Positions 36,167-46,202 are shown, numbered from the stretch's first letter. The stretch: DNA of 50,493 nucleotides from Rubrobacter sp. (GCA_013695475.1 JACDAJ010000150.1:1-50493), one strand, 5' to 3'. The notes: generated by a model not told the origin, from the letters alone. Program-made: numbers and translations.

Positions 36167-37620
36167 TAACGACCATAACCATCTTCATCCCGCTCCTCGG
36201 AGCGATCCTGATCTCACTCGTCCGCGGCGACGAACGAACGGCCCGGTACACCGCCCTCGGCATCGCCGCCGTGCCGCTCCTCCTCGCGACGTACATTTAT
36301 TTCGCGCACGGAAGCAACCTCGCGGGAGCGGCGAACCTCTCACAGGATTTGACGTGGATCGCCCCCCTCGACATCGGATACCGCGTCGGCCTCGACGGCC
36401 TCGGCTTCGGGATGTTCTTTTTGACGTCGCTTTTGACGCTCATCGCCGTCGTCGCGTCATGGGACATCCGAGAGAGGCTCTCGACGTATTTCGCGCTTCT
36501 TTTCGTGGCTCAGACGGGGATGCTCGGGGTTTTCGCGTCGAACGACCTCGTGCTTTTCTATATCTTCTTCGAACTCACGCTCATCCCGATGTATCTCCTC
36601 GTCGGGATATGGGGGGATGAGAATCGTCGTCCGGCGGCGATCAAGTTCTTCATATACACGTTCCTCGGAAGCACGGCGATGCTCGCGGGCTTCCTCGCAC
36701 TCGGTGTTCTCGGCGGGACGTTCTCGATACCGGAGCTTCGCGGCGGGGGCGGACTCGGGACGACGGCGCAGATCGCCATCGCCGCCCCGATCCTCTTCGG
36801 GCTTCTCGTGAAAGTCCCGGCGGTGCCGCTCCATAACTGGCTCCTCGACGTGTACGTTTCGAGTCCGATTTCGACGAACGTCGTCCTTTCGGGGATCATG
36901 CCGAAGCTCGGGACGTTCGGGATCATCTTCATCGCCATCCCACTCCTCCCGGAAGGCGTCGCGCCGTTTTTGCCGTGGGTGGCCGCGCTCGGCGTCGTGA
37001 ATATTATTTACGGAGCGTTCGTGGCGTTTTTGCAACCCGACTTGAAGGCGCTCATCGCGTATTCATCCATCGGGACGCTCGGGTTCATACTCGTGGGTGC
37101 GGCTGCGACGAATGCGGTCGGGTACAACGGGGCGGTTCTCCAGCAAGTTACGCACGGGATATATTCGGCGATGCTCTTCATCATCGTCGGCATAATCGCC
37201 GCGAAAACCGGGACGAGGCAAATCGCCGAACTTGGCGGGCTGGCGGCTCGGATGCCGTGGGCGACGGGGTTTCTCGCGCTCGGGGCGATGGCGGCGATGG
37301 GGTTGCCGTTCCTCGCGGTGTTCGCGTCGGAGTTCATGAGCATCATGGGCGGGTATGAGGCGTTCCCGGTTCAAGGCGCATTGGCGGCGCTCGGGATCAT
37401 TCTTTCGGCGATGTATTTTCTTTATATGCTTTCACGGGTGATGTTCGGGCCGATTGTGAATCCGGCGTATGAGAGCATCACGGACGCGAATCCGGTGGAA
37501 ATGGCGGCGATCACACCGCTCGCCGCACTTTTGTTGATACTCGGAATATTTCCGGCTCTCCTCATAGGAATTCAGCAGCCGGCGGTCGAAGCGGTACTCG
37601 CCGCGATTGGAGGGGGATGA
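36163..37620 (+). CDS. nuoM: NADH-quinone oxidoreductase subunit M
   Basis: Antiporter-like membrane subunit (ND4 homologue), 485 residues and about 14 helices. It has FFELTLIPMYLLVGIWG with the conserved Glu, KVPAVPLHNWLLDVYVSSPISTNVVL, where ADAP-type loops give HxWLPDAHxEAP in other members, and YSSIGTLGFILVG. GTG 36163 overlaps the nuoL stop (GTGA). Confidence 0.95.
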   Translation: MITTITIFIPLLGAILISLVRGDERTARYTALGIAAVPLLLATYIYFAHGSNLAGAANLSQDLTWIAPLDIGYRVGLDGLGFGMFFLTSLLTLIAVVASWDIRERLSTYFALLFVAQTGMLGVFASNDLVLFYIFFELTLIPMYLLVGIWGDENRRPAAIKFFIYTFLGSTAMLAGFLALGVLGGTFSIPELRGGGGLGTTAQIAIAAPILFGLLVKVPAVPLHNWLLDVYVSSPISTNVVLSGIMPKLGTFGIIFIAIPLLPEGVAPFLPWVAALGVVNIIYGAFVAFLQPDLKALIAYSSIGTLGFILVGAAATNAVGYNGAVLQQVTHGIYSAMLFIIVGIIAAKTGTRQIAELGGLAARMPWATGFLALGAMAAMGLPFLAVFASEFMSIMGGYEAFPVQGALAALGIILSAMYFLYMLSRVMFGPIVNPAYESITDANPVEMAAITPLAALLLILGIFPALLIGIQQPAVEAVLAAIGGG

Positions 37621-39059
37621 TGCCCGTAACCGGAGCAGCGATAATCGGGCTTTTGCCGGAGATCATCGCGTCCGTCTTTATGTTCGTCGTCCTCCTCGGC
37701 GGGGTCTTCGCCGGGGAAAGAAACTCCGGCATCGTCGGCGGACTCGCGGTCCTCGGAACACTCGCGACCTTCGCAAGCGCCGCCGTCCTCCTCGCCATCG
37801 GCTTCGAGGGGACGTTCTTCGGCGAGTCATACGCGGTTGACAATTTCGCCCTCTTCTTCAAATTGATCGTCTCCGGGACGGCGTTCTTCACCGTCATCGC
37901 CGCGACGAGGTTCGCCGGAAGCACGGGCGACGCGCCCGAATACATGACGCTCATACTCGCCGTCGTGCTCGGGGCGATGCTCCTCGCTTCGATGCGCGAT
38001 TTGTTCGGTTTGTTCCTCGCGCTCGAGCTTGCGACGATCCCCTCGTATGCGCTCGTCGCCTTCGACCGGAGCCGCCGCGAGAGCGCGGAGGGCGGCATGA
38101 AATACCTCGTCACCGGGGTCATCGCCTCGTCGGTGCTTCTTTATGGACTCGTCCTCATATATGGCGTCGCGGGTTCGGCGAACCTCACGCAAGTCGCGGA
38201 GGCGTTCTCCGGCGAACTCACGCCCGTCGGACTCGTCGGCATCGGGCTTATGGTGAGTGGGTTCGCTTTCAAACTGTCGGCGGCTCCGTTCCATTTCTGG
38301 ACGCCGGACGCTTATCAAGGAGCGCCGACGAGCGCGGCCGCGTTCCTCTCCGTCGCCCCGAAGGCGGCTACTTTCGCGGTGCTTCTTCGCATTCTTGTCG
38401 AGGGGCTTCCGGGGGCGACGGCGACATGGACTTCGATCATCGCGGTCATCGCCATCCTCACGATGTTCGTCGGGAACCTCTCGGCGCTTCGACAAAGGAA
38501 CGTGCGGAGGATGCTCGCTTTCAGTTCGGTGGCGCATTCCGGGTACATCCTCGTGGCGTTCGCGGCGATTCAAGGCGGCGGGCAAGAAACGGGCGTACAA
38601 GCCATCCTCATATACTCCGCCGCATACGCCGTTATGAACCTCGGGGCGTTCTTCGCGATTGACCTCGTCGGGGAGGATGCGAAGAGTTTCAACGGGCTTT
38701 TCAAGACGCAGCCCGCGCTCGCTTTGTGCATGGGGGCGTTCATGGCGGCGCTCGTCGGGATACCGCCGTTTTCCGGGTTCTTCGGGAAGGCGTGGGTGAT
38801 CCTCGCGGGGGCGCAGTCGGGGTCGGTTTTGGTATACGCCGCCGTGGGCGCGCTCGTGATAAACAGCGTCATTTCGCTTCCGTATTATTTCGGGATCGTG
38901 CGAAATATGTTCCTCGAAGAACCCGTTTCCGGGGGAACCGCCCCGAAAGACGATGGCGGAGTTCGGTTCTCGGTTTATGCGTTGGCGATACTCACCACTA
39001 TATTCATACTTTTCTTCGGGCTTCTCGTCACGTTGACCGGGGCTTCGGGGCTTCTTTAG
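37617..39059 (+). CDS. nuoN: NADH-quinone oxidoreductase subunit N
   Basis: Third antiporter-like subunit (ND2 homologue), 480 residues. It contains LALELATIPSYALVAFDR, FKLSAAPFHFWTPDAYQGAPTSAAAFLSVAPKAA and the Lys-bearing FSSVAHSGYILVAF. ATG 37617 overlaps the nuoM stop (ATGA). It ends the nuo set; the next gene starts 3 nt later and may be co-transcribed. Confidence 0.96.
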   Translation: MMPVTGAAIIGLLPEIIASVFMFVVLLGGVFAGERNSGIVGGLAVLGTLATFASAAVLLAIGFEGTFFGESYAVDNFALFFKLIVSGTAFFTVIAATRFAGSTGDAPEYMTLILAVVLGAMLLASMRDLFGLFLALELATIPSYALVAFDRSRRESAEGGMKYLVTGVIASSVLLYGLVLIYGVAGSANLTQVAEAFSGELTPVGLVGIGLMVSGFAFKLSAAPFHFWTPDAYQGAPTSAAAFLSVAPKAATFAVLLRILVEGLPGATATWTSIIAVIAILTMFVGNLSALRQRNVRRMLAFSSVAHSGYILVAFAAIQGGGQETGVQAILIYSAAYAVMNLGAFFAIDLVGEDAKSFNGLFKTQPALALCMGAFMAALVGIPPFSGFFGKAWVILAGAQSGSVLVYAAVGALVINSVISLPYYFGIVRNMFLEEPVSGGTAPKDDGGVRFSVYALAILTTIFILFFGLLVTLTGASGLL

Positions 39060-39062
39060 TTT

Positions 39063-40169
39063 ATGCGGGCGGTCATTCTCGTCGGGGGACTCGGGACGCG
39101 GCTGAGGCCGATCACATACGACATCCCGAAGGCTCTCGTCCCGATCCGGAACAAGCCGTTCATGGGGTACACGCTCGATTTCCTGCGGGAGGCCGGGATC
39201 GAGGGCGCGGTTCTCTCGCTCGGGTATCTGCCGGATCAAATCCAGGAATACATTGGCGAAAGAGACGACCTCGACGGATTCACCGTGGATTATGCCGTCG
39301 AGGACGAACCTCTCGGGACGGCGGGCGGAATAAAGAACGCCGAGCGGTTTTTGACCGACGACGGCCCCATTGTGGTTCTCAATGGCGATGTTCTCACCGG
39401 GATGAATCTCCGGTCGGCCATCGAGAGGCATGAGGCTTCGGATGCTTTGGCGACGATCTCACTCACGAGCGTCGAAGACCCGACGGCGTATGGCCTCGTC
39501 GAGGTGGATCACGACATGATGGTTCGCCGCTTCATCGAGAAGCCGAGCCTCGACGAAGTCACGACGAACCTCATAAACGCCGGGGTATACGTCCTCGAAC
39601 GCGAGGTTCTCGACATGATTCCCGAAGGCTGCGAAGTCTCCATCGAGCGTGAGGTGTTCCCCCGCCTCCAGTCCCGGAACCGTCTTTACGCGCATGTCTC
39701 CAGTTCATACTGGCGCGACATCGGGACTCCGAGGAGTTATCTCGCCGCCTCACAAGACGTGCTTTCCGGCGCCGTCGGCCTCCATGAGGATTTCAAATAC
39801 ATGGACATGGCCGAGTCCGTTGACATGGAAAAGAACGTGCGGATACTCCCTCCGGTTTCGATCTCCTCCGGATGCGAGATTTCCCAACTCGCCACCGTCG
39901 GGGGCCGAGTCTCCCTCGGGAAAAACTGCCGAATCGGCGAAGGCGCGCTCGTTGAAGGGAGCATCCTCCTCGATGGTGCGACGGTCGAGGCGGGGGCGGT
40001 CGTGCGAGGCTCCATCGTCGGCCCCGGAGCGAGGGTCGGGCAAAATGCGATTGTGCGGGGGCTTTCGGTTCTCGGGGCGAGGAGTGTGGTGGGGGAGGGG
40101 AACGTCCTCGATCAGGGAATCCGCATAAACCCCGGAGTCGTCCTCGGGCCGCGAAGCGTGAGTTTTTAG
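39063..40169 (+). CDS. NDP-sugar pyrophosphorylase, probable mannose-1-phosphate guanylyltransferase
   Basis: A 368-residue two-domain enzyme. The N-terminal nucleotidyltransferase has the signature ILVGGLGTRLRPIT, KALVPIRNKPF, NGDVLTGM (metal-binding Asp) and a sugar-binding INAGVYV block. From about residue 265 a left-handed beta-helix follows, with hexapeptide repeats (ISSGCEISQLATVGGRVSLGKNC and on). The closest families are GDP-mannose and glucose-1-phosphate pyrophosphorylases; GDP-mannose synthesis is the likelier role, but the sugar and base are inferred. Its position 3 nt after nuoN suggests read-through transcription. Confidence 0.8.
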   Translation: MRAVILVGGLGTRLRPITYDIPKALVPIRNKPFMGYTLDFLREAGIEGAVLSLGYLPDQIQEYIGERDDLDGFTVDYAVEDEPLGTAGGIKNAERFLTDDGPIVVLNGDVLTGMNLRSAIERHEASDALATISLTSVEDPTAYGLVEVDHDMMVRRFIEKPSLDEVTTNLINAGVYVLEREVLDMIPEGCEVSIEREVFPRLQSRNRLYAHVSSSYWRDIGTPRSYLAASQDVLSGAVGLHEDFKYMDMAESVDMEKNVRILPPVSISSGCEISQLATVGGRVSLGKNCRIGEGALVEGSILLDGATVEAGAVVRGSIVGPGARVGQNAIVRGLSVLGARSVVGEGNVLDQGIRINPGVVLGPRSVSF

Positions 40170-40240
40170 CGGATCGCCCGGCGGCTCGGCGGCATTTCAC
40201 CTTTTCGACCTCTCGGCTTTCTCGAGGGTGGCGGGAGGGG

Positions 40241-40246
40241 TATGAT
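40241..40246 (+). promoter_or_regulatory. -10 candidate for comFC
   Basis: TATGAT (40241-40246) lies about 45 nt before the comFC TTG start. The -35 is not recognisable. Confidence 0.3.
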
Positions 40247-40290
40247 GGATGTGCCGGATCCACGCGGTTGCCTTCTCTCGGGAGGATCGC

Positions 40291-40977
40291 TTGTCGCTCG
40301 AAACTTATTTCTCCGCTCTCGCCGACCTTTTCTATCCGCAATTTTGCGTCGGCTGCGGGAGCCGGGCTTCCGACGTTCTTTGCCGCTCGTGCTTCGATAA
40401 TCTGCCGCATGTCGGCTCTCCGAGGTGCGCGAGATGCGGGCATCCGACGGCGTTCGAGGCGTTCGTGTGCGACGAATGTAAAGATGTGGATTTCGCCTTC
40501 GAGACGGCTCGCGCCCCGCTCCGATACGAGGGTGTCGGGAAGGAGATCATCCACGCTCTCAAATACCGGGGGTACTTTCCGGTCGTCGAAAAAATCATGG
40601 CCCCGATGATGGAGTTCGTTATCGAAGAAAATAGCTTCGATTTCGTCGTTCCCGTACCGATGCATTCGAGCCGGCGGAGGAAGCGTGGTTTCAATCAGGC
40701 GGAGGTGATGGCGCGGAGTGTTTCACGGAAGATAAATCGTCCGGTTTCGGATAAACTGGAAGTTGTGCGAAGGGTACGGGATCAGGTCGAGTTGACCGCC
40801 GCCGGGAGGCGCGACAACGTGCGGGGCGCATTCCGTCACACGGGACGAATCGGGGGAAAGGTTCTCCTCGTGGACGACGTTTTCACCACAGGCTCCACAA
40901 TGAGCGAATGCGCCGAGACGTTGCGTCTCGCCGGGGCATCGGAAGTACATGCCATAAGTTTTTGCAGGACGTGTTGA
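40291..40977 (+). CDS. comFC: ComFC family phosphoribosyltransferase-like protein
   Basis: ComFC/GntX proteins have a zinc-ribbon followed by a PRTase domain and, in naturally competent bacteria, take part in DNA uptake. Two CxxC pairs in FCVGCGS and LCRSC, plus CARCG and CDEC, form the zinc-binding N-terminus. The PRTase part has VVPVPMHSSRRRKRGFNQAE and the PRPP loop VLLVDDVFTTGSTM. TTG 40291 has GGGAGGA 5 nt upstream and begins at the family start; 228 residues. Whether this organism is competent cannot be judged from this gene alone. Confidence 0.88.
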   Translation: MSLETYFSALADLFYPQFCVGCGSRASDVLCRSCFDNLPHVGSPRCARCGHPTAFEAFVCDECKDVDFAFETARAPLRYEGVGKEIIHALKYRGYFPVVEKIMAPMMEFVIEENSFDFVVPVPMHSSRRRKRGFNQAEVMARSVSRKINRPVSDKLEVVRRVRDQVELTAAGRRDNVRGAFRHTGRIGGKVLLVDDVFTTGSTMSECAETLRLAGASEVHAISFCRTC

Positions 40978-41035
40978 CGACGATCCGTCGCGGAGACGGT
41001 GCGAGCCGATCTCCGCTCGGGAAGGGAGGCGAAGC

Positions 41036-41602
41036 GTGGAAATACTCGTCAAAGGGAGGAACATGTCGGTGACGGAGGCGCTCGACCGATACGCCCTCGA
41101 AAAGGTCGAGCGGGTCTCGAAGTTCTTCGACGACGGAAACAGCGACTGCCGCGCCGAGGTCGAACTCATCCACGAACGGAACAAATCCATACCCGAACCC
41201 GAAGTCGCCGAAGCGACGCTCTTTATAAACGGGACGGTTTTGAAAGCCCGAGAGGCTTCACAGGACATGTATGCTTCCATTGATCGGATGAGCGACAAAT
41301 TGGAGCGGCAAGTGAAGAAGTACCGCGGAAGGCAAGTGGATCGGTGGCACGGGCAGAGGGGGAAGGAGAGCGCCGTCGAGCCGGAGCCGTTCATTGTGGC
41401 GGAGGAGGGGGATGAGATCGAGGCGAAGATCGTGCGTACGAAGCAATTCCAGATGAAGCCGATGAACGCCGAGGAGGCGGTGCTTCAAATGGAGCTTCTC
41501 GACCATGATTTCTTCGTGTTCACGAGCGCGGATACGACGGACATAAATGTGGTATACCGTCGCCGGGATGGAAACTACGGCCTGATCGAACCCGCTCGCT
41601 GA
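41036..41602 (+). CDS. hpf: ribosome hibernation promoting factor, long form
   Basis: Long HPF dimerises 70S ribosomes into 100S particles in stationary phase. The N-terminal HPF/RaiA domain (1-105) starts EILVKGRNMSVTEALDRYALEKVERVSKFF. A linker follows, and then the C-terminal dimerisation domain (VRTKQFQMKPMNAEEAVLQMELLDHDFFVFTSADT, about 133-168). At 188 residues it is a normal long form. GTG 41036 has GGGAGGCGAAGC before it. The gene sits directly upstream of secA, a common order in Gram-positives. Confidence 0.95.
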   Translation: MEILVKGRNMSVTEALDRYALEKVERVSKFFDDGNSDCRAEVELIHERNKSIPEPEVAEATLFINGTVLKAREASQDMYASIDRMSDKLERQVKKYRGRQVDRWHGQRGKESAVEPEPFIVAEEGDEIEAKIVRTKQFQMKPMNAEEAVLQMELLDHDFFVFTSADTTDINVVYRRRDGNYGLIEPAR

Positions 41603-41613
41603 ACCTGCCGCGT

Positions 41614-41619
41614 TATAAT
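41614..41619 (+). promoter_or_regulatory. consensus -10 upstream of secA
   Basis: A perfect TATAAT lies at 41614-41619. No good -35 is seen at the usual distance. Transcription would start near 41626, about 53 nt before the secA TTG. Confidence 0.45.
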
Positions 41620-41678
41620 TCGGGTTTGCTGGCGCACGATGAGTTTCCCGATACGAACAACGCGAGGTATATCCAGTT

Positions 41679-44360
41679 TTGGCTAATTTGCTGACGAAAA
41701 TCCTGAAGATGGGCGAGAGTCGCAAAATCAAAGCCCTCCAAAGAAGCGTCGAGGAGGTCACCGCCCTCGCCCCGAAAACACGCGAACTCTCCGACGACGA
41801 ACTCCGGGCGAAAACCGACGAGTTCCGGGGCCGCGTCGAAAACGGCGAGACCCTCGACGACATCATGCGCGAAGCATTCGCCGTCGTGCGTGAGGCGGCT
41901 TGGCGGACGCTCGGGGAGAGGAAAGTTCTTCCCGACGGGACGGATTGGATGTTCCCCTTCGACGTTCAGGTTATGGGGGCGATCGTCCTCCATCAAGGCA
42001 AAATCTCCGAGATGAGAACCGGGGAAGGCAAAACCCTCGTCTCCACAATGGCCGTGTATTTGAACGCTCTCTCCGGCAAAGGCGTCCATCTCGTCACGGT
42101 CAACGACTATCTCGCCCGCCGCGACTCGGAGTGGATGGGTCAGATTTACGAGTTCCTCGGCCTCGAAGTCGGGCTTATTCAGGATGGCATGAGCTTCGAC
42201 GACCGGAAGATCGCATACGCCGCCGACATCACGTATGGCACGAACTCGCAGTTCGGGTTCGACTATTTGCGGGACAATATTGCGACTTCGATGAACCAGC
42301 TCGTTCAAAGGGAACTAAATTACGCCATCGTGGACGAGGTTGACTCGATCCTCGTTGACGAAGCCCGAACCCCTCTCATCATCTCGGGCATGCCGGAGAG
42401 CGCGGCGGACACATATTATTCGTTCGCCCGCGTCGTCCCGACCCTCGTCGAGGGCGAGCATTACGAGGTGGATGAGAAGAAGCGGCAAGTTGCCCCGACC
42501 GAGGAGGGCGTCGAGAAGGTCGAGAAGGCTCTCGGGGTCGAGAATTTGTATGACGACGTGAACACGAATTTGGTGAACCATTTGAATCAGGCGCTTCGGG
42601 CGCACGCGCTTTTCCACAACGACAACGAGTACATCGTGCGCGACGGGCATGTGTATATCGTGGACGAGTTCACGGGGCGGGTTCTCGAGGGGCGGCGTTA
42701 TTCGGAGGGGCTTCATCAGGCTATAGAGGCGAAGGAAGGCGTGGATATACGCGAGGAGAACCAGACCGTCGCGACGGTCACCATCCAGAATTTCTTCCGC
42801 CAATATGACAAGTTGGCGGGGATGACGGGTACGGCCGCCACCGAGGCGGACGAGTTCATGCACACGTATGAGATGGAGGTCGTCTCCGTCCCGACGAACA
42901 AGGACATGATTCGCATAGACAACGACGACCTCGTTTACAAGCACACGAAGGCGAAATACAACGCCGTCGTGGACGACATCGAGGAGCGGAACAAAGCCGG
43001 GCAGCCCGTCCTCGTCGGGACGGTTTCCGTGGAGGTCTCGGAGCTCCTCGGAAACATGCTCAAAAAGCGCGGCATCCGGCACAACATTCTCAACGCCAAG
43101 CAGCACGAGCGCGAGGCCGAGGTCATCATCGAGGCCGGGGAGCGAGGCTCGGTCACGATCGCGACGAACATGGCGGGTCGAGGCACGGACATAAAGCTCG
43201 GGCCGGGCGTGTCCGAACTCGGAGGGCTTTACGTCCTCGGGACGGAGAGGCATGAGTCGCGGCGGATCGACAACCAGTTGCGCGGTCGTTCGGGGCGGCA
43301 AGGAGACCCCGGCGAGAGCCGTTTCTTCCTTTCTTTCGAGGACGATTTGCTTCGTCTTTTCGGTGGGGAGAAGATGCAGAATATGATTGACCGGATCGGC
43401 CTCGAGGACGAGGACGCGATCGAGGCGGGTATGATCTCCGGCTCGGTGCGCCGTTCGCAAGAACAAGTCGAGAGCCGAAACTTCCAGATCCGCAAAAAGA
43501 TCCTCGAATACGACGACGTCCTCAACAAACAGCGCGAAGTCATATACGCCATCCGCCGCGACATCCTCATGGGCGGCGACGTTGACACCATGGGATACGT
43601 CGAGGACGCGCTCACGGAGGTCGTCTCGCGTTACGCTTCGGACAACGTGTATCCGGAGGACTGGGATCTCGACACCCTCCAGGCCGAACTCATTCGTCTT
43701 TATCCATCGCAAATAGACTTGAAATCCCTCGACATCGAAAAGCAGTCGAGCGAGGATGTCCGCGAGATGGTTCTCGCCGACGCCCGCGAACGCCTCGAAG
43801 ACCGGAAGCGCGAGTGGGAGGAGCGAACCGATGAACTCAAAAAGCGCGGCCTCGCCCGCACCGACGGGGCGGACGACTTCGAGGTGGCCGAGAGGCACAC
43901 GCTTCTTTCGGTCGTGGATTCACGGTGGCGCGAGCATCTTTACGAGATGGATTATTTGCGGGAGGGGATCGGGTGGCGCGGCCTCGGACAACGCGACCCG
44001 CTCGTGGAATACAAGCGCGAGGGTTTCGACATGTTCGTCGAGATGGAGCAAGGTCTCAAAGAAGACTATATAACGTATATATATCGTATCGAGAACCTCG
44101 TTCTTCCGGAAGAGACGGAGATCGAAAACCTCTCGTACAGCGGGGGCGGCGAGGAGCCAAGCCCCGAGCCGAAAGCCCCGCGCCGGAACGCCGAAAACAA
44201 GGTTCGTCCGAACGACCCATGCCCGTGCGGGAGCGGCAAGAAATACAAGAAATGCCACGGACGGACCGACGGTCGGCAGAGCGCGCCCGCTGCGGCGGAC
44301 GCCGCCGGGCCGTACCAGGATCCCAGCATCGGCCGGGGCTTCCCCGGCGGGATCGCCTAA
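41679..44360 (+). CDS. secA: preprotein translocase ATPase SecA
   Basis: Motor of the general secretion pathway, 893 residues. The N-terminal nucleotide-binding domain has Walker A in EMRTGEGKTLV (about 111-121) and the DEAD-like VDEVDSILVDEARTPL. The preprotein cross-linking domain, NBD2 (ATNMAGRGTDIKLGPG), helical scaffold and wing follow. The C-terminus carries the zinc-binding SEC-C motif CPCGSGKKYKKCHG near residue 848. TTG 41679 has only a weak site (GCGAGG) upstream. prfB follows after 3 nt. Confidence 0.97.
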   Translation: MANLLTKILKMGESRKIKALQRSVEEVTALAPKTRELSDDELRAKTDEFRGRVENGETLDDIMREAFAVVREAAWRTLGERKVLPDGTDWMFPFDVQVMGAIVLHQGKISEMRTGEGKTLVSTMAVYLNALSGKGVHLVTVNDYLARRDSEWMGQIYEFLGLEVGLIQDGMSFDDRKIAYAADITYGTNSQFGFDYLRDNIATSMNQLVQRELNYAIVDEVDSILVDEARTPLIISGMPESAADTYYSFARVVPTLVEGEHYEVDEKKRQVAPTEEGVEKVEKALGVENLYDDVNTNLVNHLNQALRAHALFHNDNEYIVRDGHVYIVDEFTGRVLEGRRYSEGLHQAIEAKEGVDIREENQTVATVTIQNFFRQYDKLAGMTGTAATEADEFMHTYEMEVVSVPTNKDMIRIDNDDLVYKHTKAKYNAVVDDIEERNKAGQPVLVGTVSVEVSELLGNMLKKRGIRHNILNAKQHEREAEVIIEAGERGSVTIATNMAGRGTDIKLGPGVSELGGLYVLGTERHESRRIDNQLRGRSGRQGDPGESRFFLSFEDDLLRLFGGEKMQNMIDRIGLEDEDAIEAGMISGSVRRSQEQVESRNFQIRKKILEYDDVLNKQREVIYAIRRDILMGGDVDTMGYVEDALTEVVSRYASDNVYPEDWDLDTLQAELIRLYPSQIDLKSLDIEKQSSEDVREMVLADARERLEDRKREWEERTDELKKRGLARTDGADDFEVAERHTLLSVVDSRWREHLYEMDYLREGIGWRGLGQRDPLVEYKREGFDMFVEMEQGLKEDYITYIYRIENLVLPEETEIENLSYSGGGEEPSPEPKAPRRNAENKVRPNDPCPCGSGKKYKKCHGRTDGRQSAPAAADAAGPYQDPSIGRGFPGGIA

Positions 44361-44363
44361 ATA

Positions 44364-45455
44364 GTGTCCGAACTCAACGAGAAAATCACCGAACTCGAAG
44401 GACGCCTCGCGGAATTGGAGGCGTTCTTCGACGTGGAGGGTTTGAAAAAACAGGCCGCCGAACTCGGCGAGGAGATGAGCCGCCCGGATTTCTGGAGCGA
44501 CCCCGAACAAGCGAAGGAAACTTCGGCGAGGTTCTCGCGCATCGAAGGCCGGGCGAGACTCCTCGACGACCTCCGGCTCCGCCTCTCCGACTCGCGCGAG
44601 ATGGTCGAACTCGCCGAGGGCGATGCGGAACTCCTCGGGGAAGTCGAGGCGGAGGTCGGACTCGTATCGAAGACCCTCGATGAGCAGGAAATCGCGCGTC
44701 TCTTCTCCGGTGAGTACGACGCGGGGGATTCGATCCTCACGATAAACTCCGGCGCGGGCGGCGTGGAAGCGCAGGATTGGGCGGAGATGCTCTCGCGCAT
44801 GTACCGAAGGTGGGCCGAAAACCACGACTTCGGCGTCGAAGTCATCGAATACACCGAGGACGAGGAAGCCGGGATAAAGAGCGCGACGTTCACCGTGTCG
44901 GGGGAGTTCGCGTTCGGGCTTTTGTCGGCGGAGCGGGGGGTGCATCGTCTCGTCCGGATAAGCCCCTTCGACGCGGGGGCGAGGCGGCACACGAGCTTCG
45001 CTTCGGTCGCGGTCGCCCCGGTCATTGACGACGCCGTCGAGGTCGAGGTGGACGAGAAGGAATTGAAAGTGGATACGTACCGGGCTTCGGGGGCGGGCGG
45101 GCAGCACGTCAATAAAACGGACTCGGCGGTCCGGATCACGCACCTTCCGACGGGCATCGTCGCACAGTGTCAGAATGAGCGGAGCCAGCATCAAAATCGG
45201 GAGGTGGCGATGCGGGTGCTTCGGGCGCGGCTCTTCGAATTGGAGCGGGAGAAGCGCGAGCGGGAGATCGCCTCGCAGAGCGGTGAGAAGGCGGACATCG
45301 GGTGGGGTTCTCAAATTCGCTCGTACGTTCTCCATCCGTATCAAATGGTGAAAGACCTCCGGACGAACGTCGAGACGTCGGGTGTGGACGCGGTTCTCGA
45401 AGGCGACATCGACGATTTCATATACGCATATCTCAAGAGCCGGGACTCTGGGTAA
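44364..45455 (+). CDS. prfB: peptide chain release factor 2
   Basis: RF2 recognises UAA and UGA. The SPF tripeptide that reads the codon is in RISPFDAGARRHTSFAS, and GGQ is in ASGAGGQHVNKTDS. The 363-residue protein is encoded by one uninterrupted frame from GTG 44364. The in-frame UGA and programmed +1 frameshift that autoregulate prfB in most bacteria are absent, so control must be different here. It follows secA by 3 nt, the usual order in Gram-positives. Confidence 0.95.
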   Translation: MSELNEKITELEGRLAELEAFFDVEGLKKQAAELGEEMSRPDFWSDPEQAKETSARFSRIEGRARLLDDLRLRLSDSREMVELAEGDAELLGEVEAEVGLVSKTLDEQEIARLFSGEYDAGDSILTINSGAGGVEAQDWAEMLSRMYRRWAENHDFGVEVIEYTEDEEAGIKSATFTVSGEFAFGLLSAERGVHRLVRISPFDAGARRHTSFASVAVAPVIDDAVEVEVDEKELKVDTYRASGAGGQHVNKTDSAVRITHLPTGIVAQCQNERSQHQNREVAMRVLRARLFELEREKREREIASQSGEKADIGWGSQIRSYVLHPYQMVKDLRTNVETSGVDAVLEGDIDDFIYAYLKSRDSG

Positions 45456-45468
45456 GGTTTCCAAGAAA

Positions 45469-46179
45469 GTGTTCTCCGGGGCAATGTGGACCGCCTTCGT
45501 TTCCGTCGCGGTCGTCGCGGCCGTCTTCGTCGTCGGGCCGTTCACCTTTCTTCCGTCGGTCGTCGGCGGCCTTGTCGCGCAGAATATTCAGGCGGATTTC
45601 GGCCTCGCCGAGGCTCCCGAGGTCGAGCTTCGGAACGACGACGCTCCTTTGGAAATGCTTCTCGGGGAGTTCACGGGCGGCGAGGTGTCCATGCGCGGGG
45701 CGGAGTTCGGGGGGGTTCGGACGGAGTCGGTGGATGTGGATCTCGACCCCTTCGACGTGGATATGCGCGAGAGCATAACGAGCCGGAGCCTCCGGAGTGA
45801 AGACCTTCGCGGCGACCTCCGCATCGAGATATCCGAGGAGGAAGTCGCCCGCCTCGCCGAGTCTCGGGCGGACGTTCCGGTTTCGGGCGTGGATCTCTCC
45901 GGCGAGGAGATGGTCGTGGACACGAGCGTCTCGCTCCTCGGAAACGCGATTCCCGTCTCGGTCCGCGGCGGAGTCGGCTTCGAGGGAGGGGGAATATCGT
46001 TCCTTCCGGGGAGCATCGCGATAGCCGGGGCGAGCCTGCCGGAGGAGACGACCGCGGACATCCTCGAAGAACTCGAAGTGTCCTTCGAGCTCGAAGGACT
46101 CCCGAGCGGGACGGAGATACAAGAAGCGGGCGTCGAAGAGGGGGCGGTCGTCCTCACGGGCCGGACCATCGGTTTGTGA
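45469..46179 (+). CDS. DUF2993 (LmeA-like) membrane-anchored protein
   Basis: An N-terminal signal anchor (about 6-30, MWTAFVSVAVVAAVFVVGPFTFL) precedes a beta-rich domain with AEFGGVRTESVDVDLDPFDVDM and the C-terminal ILEELEVSFELEGLPSGTEIQEAGVEEGAVVLTGR, matching DUF2993. The actinobacterial member LmeA binds phospholipid in the cell envelope, so a lipid-binding envelope role is likely. GTG 45469 is an uncertain start: CTG 45448 (overlapping prfB) and ATG 45484 are alternatives. Confidence 0.75.
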   Translation: MFSGAMWTAFVSVAVVAAVFVVGPFTFLPSVVGGLVAQNIQADFGLAEAPEVELRNDDAPLEMLLGEFTGGEVSMRGAEFGGVRTESVDVDLDPFDVDMRESITSRSLRSEDLRGDLRIEISEEEVARLAESRADVPVSGVDLSGEEMVVDTSVSLLGNAIPVSVRGGVGFEGGGISFLPGSIAIAGASLPEETTADILEELEVSFELEGLPSGTEIQEAGVEEGAVVLTGRTIGL

Positions 46180-46202
46180 GCGTCGCCGGAATCGGGCGGC
46201 GG

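Noticed and set aside
44364-45455. Programmed +1 frameshift in prfB.
   Set aside because: The gene is one continuous frame with no in-frame UGA near codon 25, and the protein starts like full-length RF2.
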